From: Acidobacteriaceae bacterium
GTDB taxonomy: Bacteria; Acidobacteriota; Terriglobia; Terriglobales; Acidobacteriaceae
DNA: 6,738 bases
Assembly (NCBI GenBank): GCA_030040115.1
Contig: JASHUH010000134.1
Location: forward strand, 1 to 6,738
Reading direction: 5' to 3'
Every line of letters begins with the position of its first letter. The first letter of the stretch is position 1. Below the pieces are notes generated by a model. That model had not been told where the DNA came from and did no database searches. It was given only the letters and a program-made list of their open reading frames with translations. Shown in pieces: positions 1-6,298 of this stretch. Position numbers and translations under genes: made by a program.

Positions 1-609
1 AATGCGCGATTGCAGTACCTCGGCGCACTCGCCCTCCGACAAGGGCAGCCGATCGCCACGCACCACCTGCGCGATCTCGAACCCGCGGTTGCGTATCAGT
101 TCGGCGGCCGAGGGCCCGCCCGATTCGGCGCGCACGTGGAAGATGAAATAGTCTTCGCTGAGCCAGTGGGCATACGGGTTCACCATCGCCGGCGCAACCC
201 GTTCCAGCTTTTGGCGCACCACCGGCTCGACGCGCGAAGCAAAATCGAAGTCCCACACCCAGCGGCTGGCCAGTTGCTCAAGGCTCTCCCAATCGCCGGC
301 GAAGGCGAGCTGCAAAATGACGCTCACCACGCCGTAATCGTAATATTTGATCTCGCCTTCGAGCCGCTCTCCGGTCTCCAGCAGAAGCGGTTCCAGCGGC
401 TCGACCACCGGCGGCCTCTGATAGCGCACGTAGGCCGGGACGGAGTGCTTCATCCGCGGCTGCAGCACGGTGCGCGCATTGATGGCCTGCTGCAGCAGGT
501 CGAGGCGAAGCTCCTCGCACACGTCGAACTGGATTAGCACCAGGACGGAGCCGCTAATGGAGGTCAACTGGGAAGGCGCGAGCGCGGCGGGCATGTTTTT
601 GGCGTTCAT
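1..609 (-). CDS. Hypothetical protein, C-terminus cut by window edge
   Basis: A minus-strand frame opens with ATG at 609 and stays open through base 1, giving 203 residues without a stop, so the C-terminus lies outside the window. I do not recognise the family with confidence. There is no signal peptide and no clear membrane segment; the composition is that of a soluble mixed alpha/beta protein rich in charged residues and Trp. Visible landmarks are a hydrophobic strand SVLVLIQFDV (21-30), KYYDYGVVSV (88-97), two Trp residues in SRWVWDFDF (115-123) and SEDYFIFHV (151-159). The YDYGVV motif faintly recalls the RMD1/DUF155 family, but this is a guess. An in-frame TGA lies three codons upstream, so the start is ATG 609 or the ATG five codons later (594). 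Neither has a convincing Shine-Dalgarno sequence. It follows the DUF2905 gene by 35 bases and is probably co-transcribed with it. Confidence 0.8.
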   Translation of the reverse strand, partial: MNAKNMPAALAPSQLTSISGSVLVLIQFDVCEELRLDLLQQAINARTVLQPRMKHSVPAYVRYQRPPVVEPLEPLLLETGERLEGEIKYYDYGVVSVILQLAFAGDWESLEQLASRWVWDFDFASRVEPVVRQKLERVAPAMVNPYAHWLSEDYFIFHVRAESGGPSAAELIRNRGFEIAQVVRGDRLPLSEGECAEVLQSRI

Positions 610-644
610 ATGGAGTCAATGGAAGCCGAACGGATCGGCGCCAA

Positions 645-869
645 TTAACGATGAAACCGGGAGATCAGATAAAAAAGGGCGGATAGCAGCACGCTGATTA
701 AAATGCAGGTTCCCAGGGGAATGAAGACGGAAGTATGCCTGCCCCGGTAGACGATGTCGCCCGGCAACCGGCCTAGCGGCAGCCCCATGCGCCCGGCAAA
801 AAGCAGCACCGCGCCAATGCAGGTAATCAGCAACCCGAGGGCCACAAGCGCTCTGCCGAACTCGATCAT
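645..869 (-). CDS. DUF2905 family small membrane protein
   Basis: This is a complete 74-residue protein of the DUF2905 family, whose function is unknown. It has two hydrophobic segments (about residues 6-26 and 47-70) joined by a short basic loop. That loop carries the family signature GRLPGDI (33-39), followed by YRGR (41-44), and the protein ends in the basic tail RFHR. The length matches the usual 65-80 residues of the family, which I recall as inner-membrane proteins. The start at 869 is supported by a strong AAGGAGG Shine-Dalgarno sequence at 887-881, 11 bases upstream, which is a slightly long spacing. The gene lies 134 bases after the esterase stop and 35 bases before the unrecognised left-edge gene, in the same direction. 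The longer overlapping minus-strand frame (616-1203) is rejected because its translation is low-complexity and this frame carries the family motif. Confidence 0.88.
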   Translation of the reverse strand: MIEFGRALVALGLLITCIGAVLLFAGRMGLPLGRLPGDIVYRGRHTSVFIPLGTCILISVLLSALFYLISRFHR

Positions 870-880
870 CGATGGCTGTC

Positions 881-887
881 CCTCCTT
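881..887 (-). promoter_or_regulatory. Shine-Dalgarno sequence of the DUF2905 gene
   Basis: Read on the minus strand this is AAGGAGG, a near-perfect anti-16S match, 11 bases from the ATG at 869. It fixes the start of the DUF2905 gene. The rest of the 870-1003 gap holds no clear promoter or terminator. A TATCCT hexamer (about 893-898) has no well-spaced -35 partner. A 5-bp hairpin (TGCGG, CTC loop, CCGCA) after the esterase stop is not followed by a T-run. Confidence 0.7.
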
Positions 888-1003
888 CTCGGGTTAGGAT
901 ACCGTTTCGATGAGAACCATTGCCAGACAAGGTGAACCGGCGGATCGTCGGGGGGGCCGTTGCGCAGGAGGGTGCGGGAGCCGCATCGATGGTCAAAACT
1001 ACA

Positions 1004-2716
1004 TCAATATCTCCATGAGGTGACATCGGCGCCCTGAGGGGCGGTGGCCAGCATGTGCTCGACCATCCGCGGCAGCACGCGCTGCGTCCAGTCGCCGTTG
1101 TTCTGCTGCATGGTGTACTCTTTCGGTCCTCCGGTGTAGCAGTGCGGCATGCGCGGTCCGTAGTGGAAGGTGGCGTCGGAGTGCGGGTTGCGCGTGGCTT
1201 CAAGTTGAGTTTGCAAGAGGTGCACGGCGTTGTTCAGGAAATAGGTGTCTCCGGCGCCGACCGTGAAGTGGAGCTTGCCCTCTAGTTTCGGGCCCAGCGT
1301 GGGCCAGTCGCGCTTGAGAATCGCGGTCAGGTCGTAGTGGTCGCGCCAATAGGATACGATGCTCTTGTCGATCGCGCCGGTCCGGGGATCGATGACTTCG
1401 GCGGGGTAACCGTCAGCACCCACGGGCGAAAAGACCGCTTGCCAGATGTCCCACTGCTCGGTGGATCGTCCATTCGTCCCCAGCACATACTCATAGGCGT
1501 ATTCGGCTCCGGTGAGGGCGATGATGGTTCCGTCGGGTTTGCGGTCGGCGGCGATGGGGATGGTGGCGAAATCGCCGCTGCGGGAAAAGGCGTTGGCATC
1601 GCTGTAGAGATCGACATTCTGGTAGGCGTGAAAGTCCACCGGATCGGGGCAGGCGACATATGCGCCGTTGTACGTATCGGGATAAAAAACCTGAGTGGCG
1701 AACGCCTCCCATCCGCCCGTCGATCCACCAAAGGTGGCGCGCGCCCATCCTTGTCCGATGCCACGATACTTTTTCTCGATGGCGGGAATCAATTCATCGT
1801 TGATGGCGGTTCCATACGGTCCCACATTGGCTGAATCGACATCGTACGAGTCGTCGTAGTAGGGGTTGGCGTTTTGCACATAAATCAGAATCACGCGCGG
1901 CAGACGGCCGGAGGTCCAGTCCTGGAAAAAGCGATAGCCATACTGGTCGCGGCCGTAGTCGGGCGATTTCGGGTCCGGAGGCGAGGTGACAAACGGCACG
2001 GGCCGAAAACCTGCGTAGTAGTGATCCTGATAGACAATTAACGGGTAGTGCGCATCGGGGTGCTCGTCGAAGCCATCGGGAAGCAGAATCCAGGCCCCGA
2101 GGTAGACATCCTGACCCCAGAACTTGCTGAGCACATCGCTGCGGAAGCGCATGTACTTGAGCCATTTTGTGGCCGGCTCGCGGCGGGCGATCACCTCCGG
2201 ATCTTCGTCCGTGCCGGCAATCGGAGGGATGACCCGGTCCAGCTTGAGCTTGATGGGGACCTGCGAATTCGGATCGAAGTGCAGCTTGACGGGTGCGTTA
2301 TAGGGGTTGCCGGGCTTCAGGTTCCAGTGTTGGCCTTCACCCCGGTCCGGCGGCAGCCATAGGCTTTTTCCCGAGGCCAAATGGAAAAGCTGGTAAACAT
2401 TGAAGACCGCCTGAACATAGTAGTCGCCGGCGTCCAGGTCTTTGAGTGACCGGCGGGGATAGCCGAAGGTGTTGGCGTCGACCACGATGGGAGTTCCTGG
2501 CGCCAGATCGTCGACGTCGACGCCAAAGCCTTGCGCGGAGAGATAGTCTTCCCTGAGTTGCATGCGCGGCTCGGGTTGGTCGCGTTTGGCGAAGACCAGC
2601 ACGAGGTGGCCGTGAAGCGGGCGCATGGCGGGAACGGTAATTTCGATGCGCTGCGCGTAACCGAGGCTGGAGGCCAAACCCAGCAACGCGGAGAGAATCA
2701 AGGCGGGCCGTGGCAT
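1004..2716 (-). CDS. Secreted alpha/beta-hydrolase, putative esterase
   Basis: This encodes a 570-residue exported protein of the alpha/beta-hydrolase fold, close in style to the putative esterase family (PF00756, esterase D/enterochelin esterase type). The N-terminus is a clean Sec signal peptide, with a hydrophobic core from about 5 to 18 and probable cleavage after GYA at 21. Residues about 24-180 form a beta-rich accessory region that I cannot assign. The hydrolase domain covers about 185-560. The nucleophile elbow is GGSTG with Ser332; likely partners are Asp490 (GAGD) and His525 (MPHC). The presence of a triad is well supported by spacing, but the substrate is unknown; carbohydrate-linked acyl or feruloyl esters are possible. 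ATG 2716 is chosen because the signal peptide begins there and GGAG lies 11 bases upstream. The longer GTG start at 2815 would add 33 basic residues ahead of the signal. It is transcribed divergently from the metallophosphoesterase. Confidence 0.88.
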   Translation of the reverse strand: MPRPALILSALLGLASSLGYAQRIEITVPAMRPLHGHLVLVFAKRDQPEPRMQLREDYLSAQGFGVDVDDLAPGTPIVVDANTFGYPRRSLKDLDAGDYYVQAVFNVYQLFHLASGKSLWLPPDRGEGQHWNLKPGNPYNAPVKLHFDPNSQVPIKLKLDRVIPPIAGTDEDPEVIARREPATKWLKYMRFRSDVLSKFWGQDVYLGAWILLPDGFDEHPDAHYPLIVYQDHYYAGFRPVPFVTSPPDPKSPDYGRDQYGYRFFQDWTSGRLPRVILIYVQNANPYYDDSYDVDSANVGPYGTAINDELIPAIEKKYRGIGQGWARATFGGSTGGWEAFATQVFYPDTYNGAYVACPDPVDFHAYQNVDLYSDANAFSRSGDFATIPIAADRKPDGTIIALTGAEYAYEYVLGTNGRSTEQWDIWQAVFSPVGADGYPAEVIDPRTGAIDKSIVSYWRDHYDLTAILKRDWPTLGPKLEGKLHFTVGAGDTYFLNNAVHLLQTQLEATRNPHSDATFHYGPRMPHCYTGGPKEYTMQQNNGDWTQRVLPRMVEHMLATAPQGADVTSWRY

Positions 2717-2744
2717 GGGCGCGTTTGCTCCGAGAAACTGGGTC

Positions 2745-2772
2745 AGTATACCAAGCGATATCGGGGTTTTAA
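2745..2772 (-). promoter_or_regulatory. Candidate sigma-70-type promoter of the esterase gene
   Basis: On the minus strand, a -35-like TTAAAA (2772-2767, four of six matches) is separated by 16 bases from a -10 TATACT (2750-2745, five of six matches). Transcription would begin near 2738, leaving a leader of about 22 bases that contains the GGAG ribosome binding site (2731-2728). That geometry supports the ATG at 2716 over the upstream GTG at 2815, which would lie before this transcription start. This is a prediction from sequence only. Confidence 0.5.
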
Positions 2773-2846
2773 GGCGGCGCCGTGCGGGCCCGATGCGATG
2801 AGGCAAGGCTTTCACTGTAGATTGAGGGTAGGAGCTGGCTTGAAGA

Positions 2847-3602
2847 ATGCGCGTGCTGGTGATCTCGGATATTCATGCCAACCTGCATGCTCTTGAAGCG
2901 GTTTTGGCCGCGGCGCCGGCGCACGACGTGGTGTGGAATCTTGGCGACGTGGTGGGTTACGGAGCCAACCCCGAGGAGGCGATCGATGGCGCTCGCGCGC
3001 TGGGCAGTCTTGTTGTGCGTGGGAACCATGACCGCGCCTGCGCTGGTTTGATGGGGATCGAAGATTTCACCGAAAACGCCGCGCGCGCCGTGCGATGGAC
3101 GCAGAAGGTTTTGAGCGCGGAGCGGCGGGAGTGGCTGAGGGAGCTGATGGCAGGACCGGTTGCCCCTGAAGGCTCCGCCGAAGTGAGTTGCGTGCATGGC
3201 TCGCCGCGCGATGAAGACGAATATCTCTTCACCTTCAACGACGCGTGGCCGTTGCTGCGCAGGCCTGCGGCGCGGATCACGTTCTTCGGTCATACCCACG
3301 TACAGGGAGGGTTTGCCAGCAATGGGGAAGAATTTTTTCACCTGCGGCCGGACCTGGACGGCGGCGACGAAGCCGAAGAAGCGGAACTGGCCCTTCGCGC
3401 CGGGGCGCGGTACCTTTTGAACCCGGGTTCGGTCGGGCAGCCGCGTGATGGCGATTGGCGGGCTGCGTTCGCGCTCTACGATAGCGCACGATCGCTGCTG
3501 GTGTGGCATCGGGTTCCTTATTGTGTGGCTGAGGCGCAGAAACGCATCCGCGCCGCCGGGCTTCCCGAGTATCTTGCGGACCGGCTTAGTGAAGGACGAT
3601 GA
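2847..3602 (+). CDS. Calcineurin-like metallophosphoesterase, YfcE/Metallophos_2 type
   Basis: This is a complete 251-residue cytoplasmic metal-dependent phosphoesterase. The full set of metal-binding motifs is present in order: SDIHAN (7-12, Asp8 and His10), GDVVGYG (33-39, Asp34), GNHD (59-62, Asn60 and His61), VHGSP (116-120, His117) and GHTH (148-151, His149 and His151). The family signature NPGSVGQPRDGD follows at 192-203. Members hydrolyse phosphomonoesters or phosphodiesters using two metal ions, commonly Mn or Fe; the natural substrate here cannot be read from sequence. An acidic insert (about 170-180) sits before the last core strand. There is no signal peptide. The start ATG 2847 immediately precedes the first strand MRVLVISD. 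A GGAG lies 12 bases upstream, which is long, and a weak TAGATT -10-like hexamer sits at 2818-2823. The gene is divergent from the esterase and convergent with the rhamnosidase, so it appears monocistronic. Confidence 0.93.
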   Translation: MRVLVISDIHANLHALEAVLAAAPAHDVVWNLGDVVGYGANPEEAIDGARALGSLVVRGNHDRACAGLMGIEDFTENAARAVRWTQKVLSAERREWLRELMAGPVAPEGSAEVSCVHGSPRDEDEYLFTFNDAWPLLRRPAARITFFGHTHVQGGFASNGEEFFHLRPDLDGGDEAEEAELALRAGARYLLNPGSVGQPRDGDWRAAFALYDSARSLLVWHRVPYCVAEAQKRIRAAGLPEYLADRLSEGR

Positions 3603-3638
3603 AAGGCTTTCACTTTGCGCCGCGGGCTTTTTGCTTGG
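3603..3638. other. Short convergent intergenic region without a clear terminator
   Basis: Only 36 bases separate the stop codons of the plus-strand phosphoesterase and the minus-strand rhamnosidase. A short GCC/GGC hairpin around the CCGCGG at about 3620-3625 is followed on the plus strand by TTTTT (3628-3632). This could act as a weak terminator for the phosphoesterase, but the stem is only about three base pairs. Nothing comparable is seen for the minus-strand gene. Confidence 0.35.
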
Positions 3639-6089
3639 TTACGGGGCGTGGATGTGATTTGCGCCGGGGTGGAGTGGCCAGGTTTTGCCGGCGTAGACGA
3701 AGTGGCCGCTGAGGTGGGCGGGGAGCGTGATGGCGGCGTCGAGAGCTTTGCCCTGGCGGTGGTAGGCCACCTCGATCGTGCCGTCCGGGTGCGGGAACGT
3801 GGCGGTGAGCGAGGGCAGCGAACCGAAATGGGGCGCGATGCGGACGGTATGGAAACCGGGGCTGGCCGGCTCAACGCCAGCCACCAAGGTGAGCAGATCG
3901 TAGATGGGATGAGCGCTCCAGGCGTGGGAGTCGGAACGGGTGTTGCCGGGAACCTCGGGCCAGGTGCTGAAGTGCAGGGCGAGTAATTGGCGCCATGGTT
4001 GGATGGAAGCGAGATAGAGGTCGGCCATGCCGGCGTGGTCGAGGGCGCGGGCAAGATAGAAACGGAAATAATAGGACGCGCTGAGGACGCCGTTGGGCGT
4101 GGTTCCGGGTTCGATGGTCAGCAGCTTGCGCAGGACGACTTGTTGCTGGGATTTGGGAATGACGTCGTAAAGGACGCCCATAATGTTGGCTTGCTGGCTG
4201 AAGAGGGTTTTATCGGGATTGTCGGCGAGAAGGCCGCGAGCGGAGCCCCAGCACTTGGCGTAGACGCCGGCGCGGACGTGAGCGGCGCGGGTGCGAAGCT
4301 CGGCGGCGAAGATGGGATCGGAGAAAGCGGCTTCGAGGTCGGCGGCGTTCGAGAGCGCGCCTAAATACTGGAGCGTGGTGACGCAGGACTCGCCGTGGGA
4401 ATCGTAGGTGGGAATCGCGCCCGAGGGAACCCAGTCAATGAAGCTCCACCAGGGCAGCTCACGGAGAAGGCCGTCGGGCTGCTGGTACTGGGCGAACCAA
4501 TCGAGGACGGTGCGGATGCCCATGAGAGATGCGCGGATAGGGGCGGGATCGGGGCGGTACATCCAATAGTCGTGGACCATGCCGATCCAGAGCAGGGAGA
4601 AAGTGGGGATGTTCTGGGGCAGGGAACTGGGATAGCGGCTGCGGGTGATGCCTTCGGGGATGCGTGAATCGTTAAACGCGTCGAGGGCCTGGCGGGCGAG
4701 ACGGTCGTCGCCGGTGACGGCGTAGGAAATGAGGGCCTGAATACGGGTGTCCCCAATGTACTGGAGCTGCTCGTAGTAAGGCGTGTCCATATAGGTTTCA
4801 TGGGCGTCGAGACGGGCGGTGCGCCAGCTTATTTGCCAGATTTGGGCGAGATCGGGGTCGGGTGACTGGAACGTGGCGCGCTCCTCGAAGGGATACACAG
4901 TGAAGGCGGCGGTGAGGGAGTCTAGCTGGAGCGGTTCGTCAGCGGTGCGGATGTCGAGGTCGAGATAGCGCCAGGTACGCCACCAGAGGGGCTCGAAGAC
5001 ACGGTTGCCGCCCCCGTCGGGTATGAATGAGTCGCGCAGACCGAGGGCGCGGCGGGGATGCTTGACACCTTCGGCGTCGGTGTAGTCGAGGGCGTTGCGG
5101 TCGCCTTTGTGGTCCTGATTGTCATAAAGGGCTTCAGAGTAGGTGAACCAGATTTGCGCACTCTTGCCGCCGGAGACAGTGAGGATCGGGTAGGCGGTGG
5201 TGAGGGTTTGGCGATCGAGCAGGATGTGGACGTGGGTGTTGGCGGGGATGGTGACCGGAGCTTGGGGAAAGCTTTGTAGGCTGGGCTCCGCAGCTTGGCC
5301 ATTGACGACTTGCACGCGGACGTTTTGGCCGGCGCTGGCGGGGGCGTAGGCCATGGGGGGCAGAGGGTCAGGCACGAGGCCCCAGGGATTGTCACCTGTC
5401 GCGTCGGCGGAGTGGGCGAGGTTGACGCCGGGATAAATGCTGTCGCGCATGGGTGAGGCGACGGGGACCCAGTTGGAGCTGCCGTCGGAGGGGGTATTCC
5501 AACTCCAGTCGTAGAGGGAGGCGTTGATTTCTTCGCCGGGGCCGGCGGCCATGTAGGCGCGCTGTGTGACGGAGCTGCGGTCGAGAGCGCGATGGCCGGG
5601 CTCGATTTCGACTTGCCAGCCTTCAGGAGTGCTGATGGCATCGACGCCGGTGGCTTCGCTTTCAAGCAGGAAAGCGGTGCGGTCGCTCATCTGGGCGATG
5701 GGGGCGTAGACGCCCCAATTCCAGACCGTCGCGGTGATGAGATTCTGGCCGGGGCGGAGATAGGGCGCGAGGTCGAAGCGTTCGTAGCGCCAGTGGGTGA
5801 GGTCGCCGCGGGCGGGGCCATCGCCGACGCGCTGGCTGTTGACATAGAGGATGAAGCGATTGTCGGCGCTGACGCGGACGATGTAGCTGGAGGGCGCGGC
5901 GGCAAGCGTGAGAAAACGGCGGAAGTGCAGGACGAGGGGCTCGCGCAGCGGCGCCGACGGATGCGTGACCCAGGATGCATGCCAGACGCGATGCGGCGGA
6001 TCAGGAGGGGGATTGGTCTGGGCGAAACCATGGGGGGGAGCAGTGAGAAGAGCAACTGCCAGAGAAACGCTTGCGAAGGCTGGACGCAT
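3639..6089 (-). CDS. Exported alpha-L-rhamnosidase, GH78 type
   Basis: This encodes an 816-residue exported glycoside hydrolase that should release terminal alpha-L-rhamnose from plant or microbial glycans by an inverting mechanism. A Sec signal peptide covers residues 1-23 (cleavage after GFA). An N-terminal beta-sandwich (about 35-150) carries YVNSQRVGDGPARGD (82-96), typical of GH78 accessory domains. Further beta-domains run to about 400, the six-hairpin catalytic barrel covers about 405-735, and a C-terminal beta-sandwich covers 738-816. In DTPYYEQLQYIGD (435-447), Asp435, Glu440 and Asp447 have the same spacing as Asp567, Glu572 and Asp579 of Bacillus RhaB. Glu712 (TWPE) is placed like the family's catalytic Glu841. 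The canonical Arg beside the Glu is replaced by Tyr. The start 6089 is chosen over an upstream in-frame ATG (6260) because the signal peptide begins there and GAGG (6101-6098) lies 8 bases upstream. GH78 substrates vary, so the exact linkage is unknown. Confidence 0.88.
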   Translation of the reverse strand: MRPAFASVSLAVALLTAPPHGFAQTNPPPDPPHRVWHASWVTHPSAPLREPLVLHFRRFLTLAAAPSSYIVRVSADNRFILYVNSQRVGDGPARGDLTHWRYERFDLAPYLRPGQNLITATVWNWGVYAPIAQMSDRTAFLLESEATGVDAISTPEGWQVEIEPGHRALDRSSVTQRAYMAAGPGEEINASLYDWSWNTPSDGSSNWVPVASPMRDSIYPGVNLAHSADATGDNPWGLVPDPLPPMAYAPASAGQNVRVQVVNGQAAEPSLQSFPQAPVTIPANTHVHILLDRQTLTTAYPILTVSGGKSAQIWFTYSEALYDNQDHKGDRNALDYTDAEGVKHPRRALGLRDSFIPDGGGNRVFEPLWWRTWRYLDLDIRTADEPLQLDSLTAAFTVYPFEERATFQSPDPDLAQIWQISWRTARLDAHETYMDTPYYEQLQYIGDTRIQALISYAVTGDDRLARQALDAFNDSRIPEGITRSRYPSSLPQNIPTFSLLWIGMVHDYWMYRPDPAPIRASLMGIRTVLDWFAQYQQPDGLLRELPWWSFIDWVPSGAIPTYDSHGESCVTTLQYLGALSNAADLEAAFSDPIFAAELRTRAAHVRAGVYAKCWGSARGLLADNPDKTLFSQQANIMGVLYDVIPKSQQQVVLRKLLTIEPGTTPNGVLSASYYFRFYLARALDHAGMADLYLASIQPWRQLLALHFSTWPEVPGNTRSDSHAWSAHPIYDLLTLVAGVEPASPGFHTVRIAPHFGSLPSLTATFPHPDGTIEVAYHRQGKALDAAITLPAHLSGHFVYAGKTWPLHPGANHIHAP

Positions 6090-6154
6090 GCGGCAAACCT
6101 CGCACTTCAGCTTAGCAGTGACCCTAAGCGCGAGTGTGAGCCAAGAGCTTCGTC

Positions 6155-6189
6155 GAGCTGTTGCAGGCAGGCAGATCGCGCAACAGCTC
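6155..6189. repeat. Perfect 10-bp inverted repeat between divergent genes
   Basis: GAGCTGTTGC (6155-6164) and its exact reverse complement GCAACAGCTC (6180-6189) are separated by 15 bases. The repeat lies between the start of the rhamnosidase gene (6089) and the promoter candidate of the succinate dehydrogenase gene (6231-6241). No T-run follows on either strand, so it does not look like an intrinsic terminator. The arms are about 25 bases centre to centre, so a dimeric regulator could bind the two half-sites, or the RNA could fold as a hairpin. Which of these is true is not visible. Confidence 0.6.
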
Positions 6190-6230
6190 CGCCTGGCGAG
6201 GGGCGTGGGGGCTGCATGTGCAAGGGTCTG

Positions 6231-6241
6231 TGCTATACAAT
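6231..6241 (+). promoter_or_regulatory. Candidate extended -10 promoter of the succinate dehydrogenase gene
   Basis: The run TGCTATACAAT contains an extended -10 element (TGn followed by TATACA, five of six matches). No recognisable -35 lies 16-18 bases upstream, as is common for extended -10 promoters. The transcription start would be near 6246, about 53 bases before the ATG at 6299. It would also coincide with the in-frame ATG at 6245, which argues against that ATG being used on a normal leadered message. Confidence 0.45.
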
Positions 6242-6289
6242 CCCATGCCAACGGAAACAAGGGACGATTCCGCGAACTCCAATTTCCCT

Positions 6290-6294
6290 GGAGG
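6290..6294 (+). promoter_or_regulatory. Shine-Dalgarno sequence deciding the succinate dehydrogenase anchor start
   Basis: GGAGG lies 4 bases before the ATG at 6299. The spacing is short but the match is strong. The in-frame ATG at 6245 has no purine-rich site upstream, and its 18 extra residues are polar and unlike the family. The shorter start is therefore preferred. Confidence 0.65.
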
Positions 6295-6298
6295 CTCG

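Noticed and set aside
10..537. Plus-strand open frame of 175 codons at the left edge
   Set aside because: It is antisense to the minus-strand gene at 1-609, and its translation is His/Arg-rich. The minus-strand frame is longer, open to the edge, and has better protein-like composition.
867..992. Repeated CATCGATGG at 867-875 and 984-992 in the gap after the esterase
   Set aside because: Nine bases built around a self-complementary core recur easily by chance. No further symmetry or spacing supports an operator.
616..1203. Minus-strand open frame of 195 codons overlapping the esterase end and the DUF2905 gene
   Set aside because: It is out of frame with both. Its translation is Thr/Pro/Arg low-complexity, while the two overlapped frames carry recognisable proteins.
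2717..2815. 33-residue N-terminal extension of the esterase from a GTG at 2815
   Set aside because: It would bury the signal peptide behind a basic stretch and would start upstream of the predicted promoter. ATG 2716 has GGAG upstream and begins the signal peptide.
2769..3509. Minus-strand open frame of 246 codons opposite the metallophosphoesterase
   Set aside because: The plus strand carries all five metal-binding motifs in order. The antisense translation is basic and motif-free, as expected for a shadow frame in GC-rich DNA.
2805..3614. 12-base direct repeat AAGGCTTTCACT at 2805-2816 and 3603-3614, flanking the metallophosphoesterase gene
   Set aside because: This could suggest an insertion footprint, but about one 12-base repeat is expected by chance in a window of this size. 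No mobility gene or target-site feature accompanies it.
6090..6260. 57-residue N-terminal extension of the rhamnosidase from an ATG at 6260
   Set aside because: The extension is Ala/Arg/Cys-rich, runs through the inverted repeat, and places the signal peptide internally. ATG 6089 has GAGG at 8 bases.
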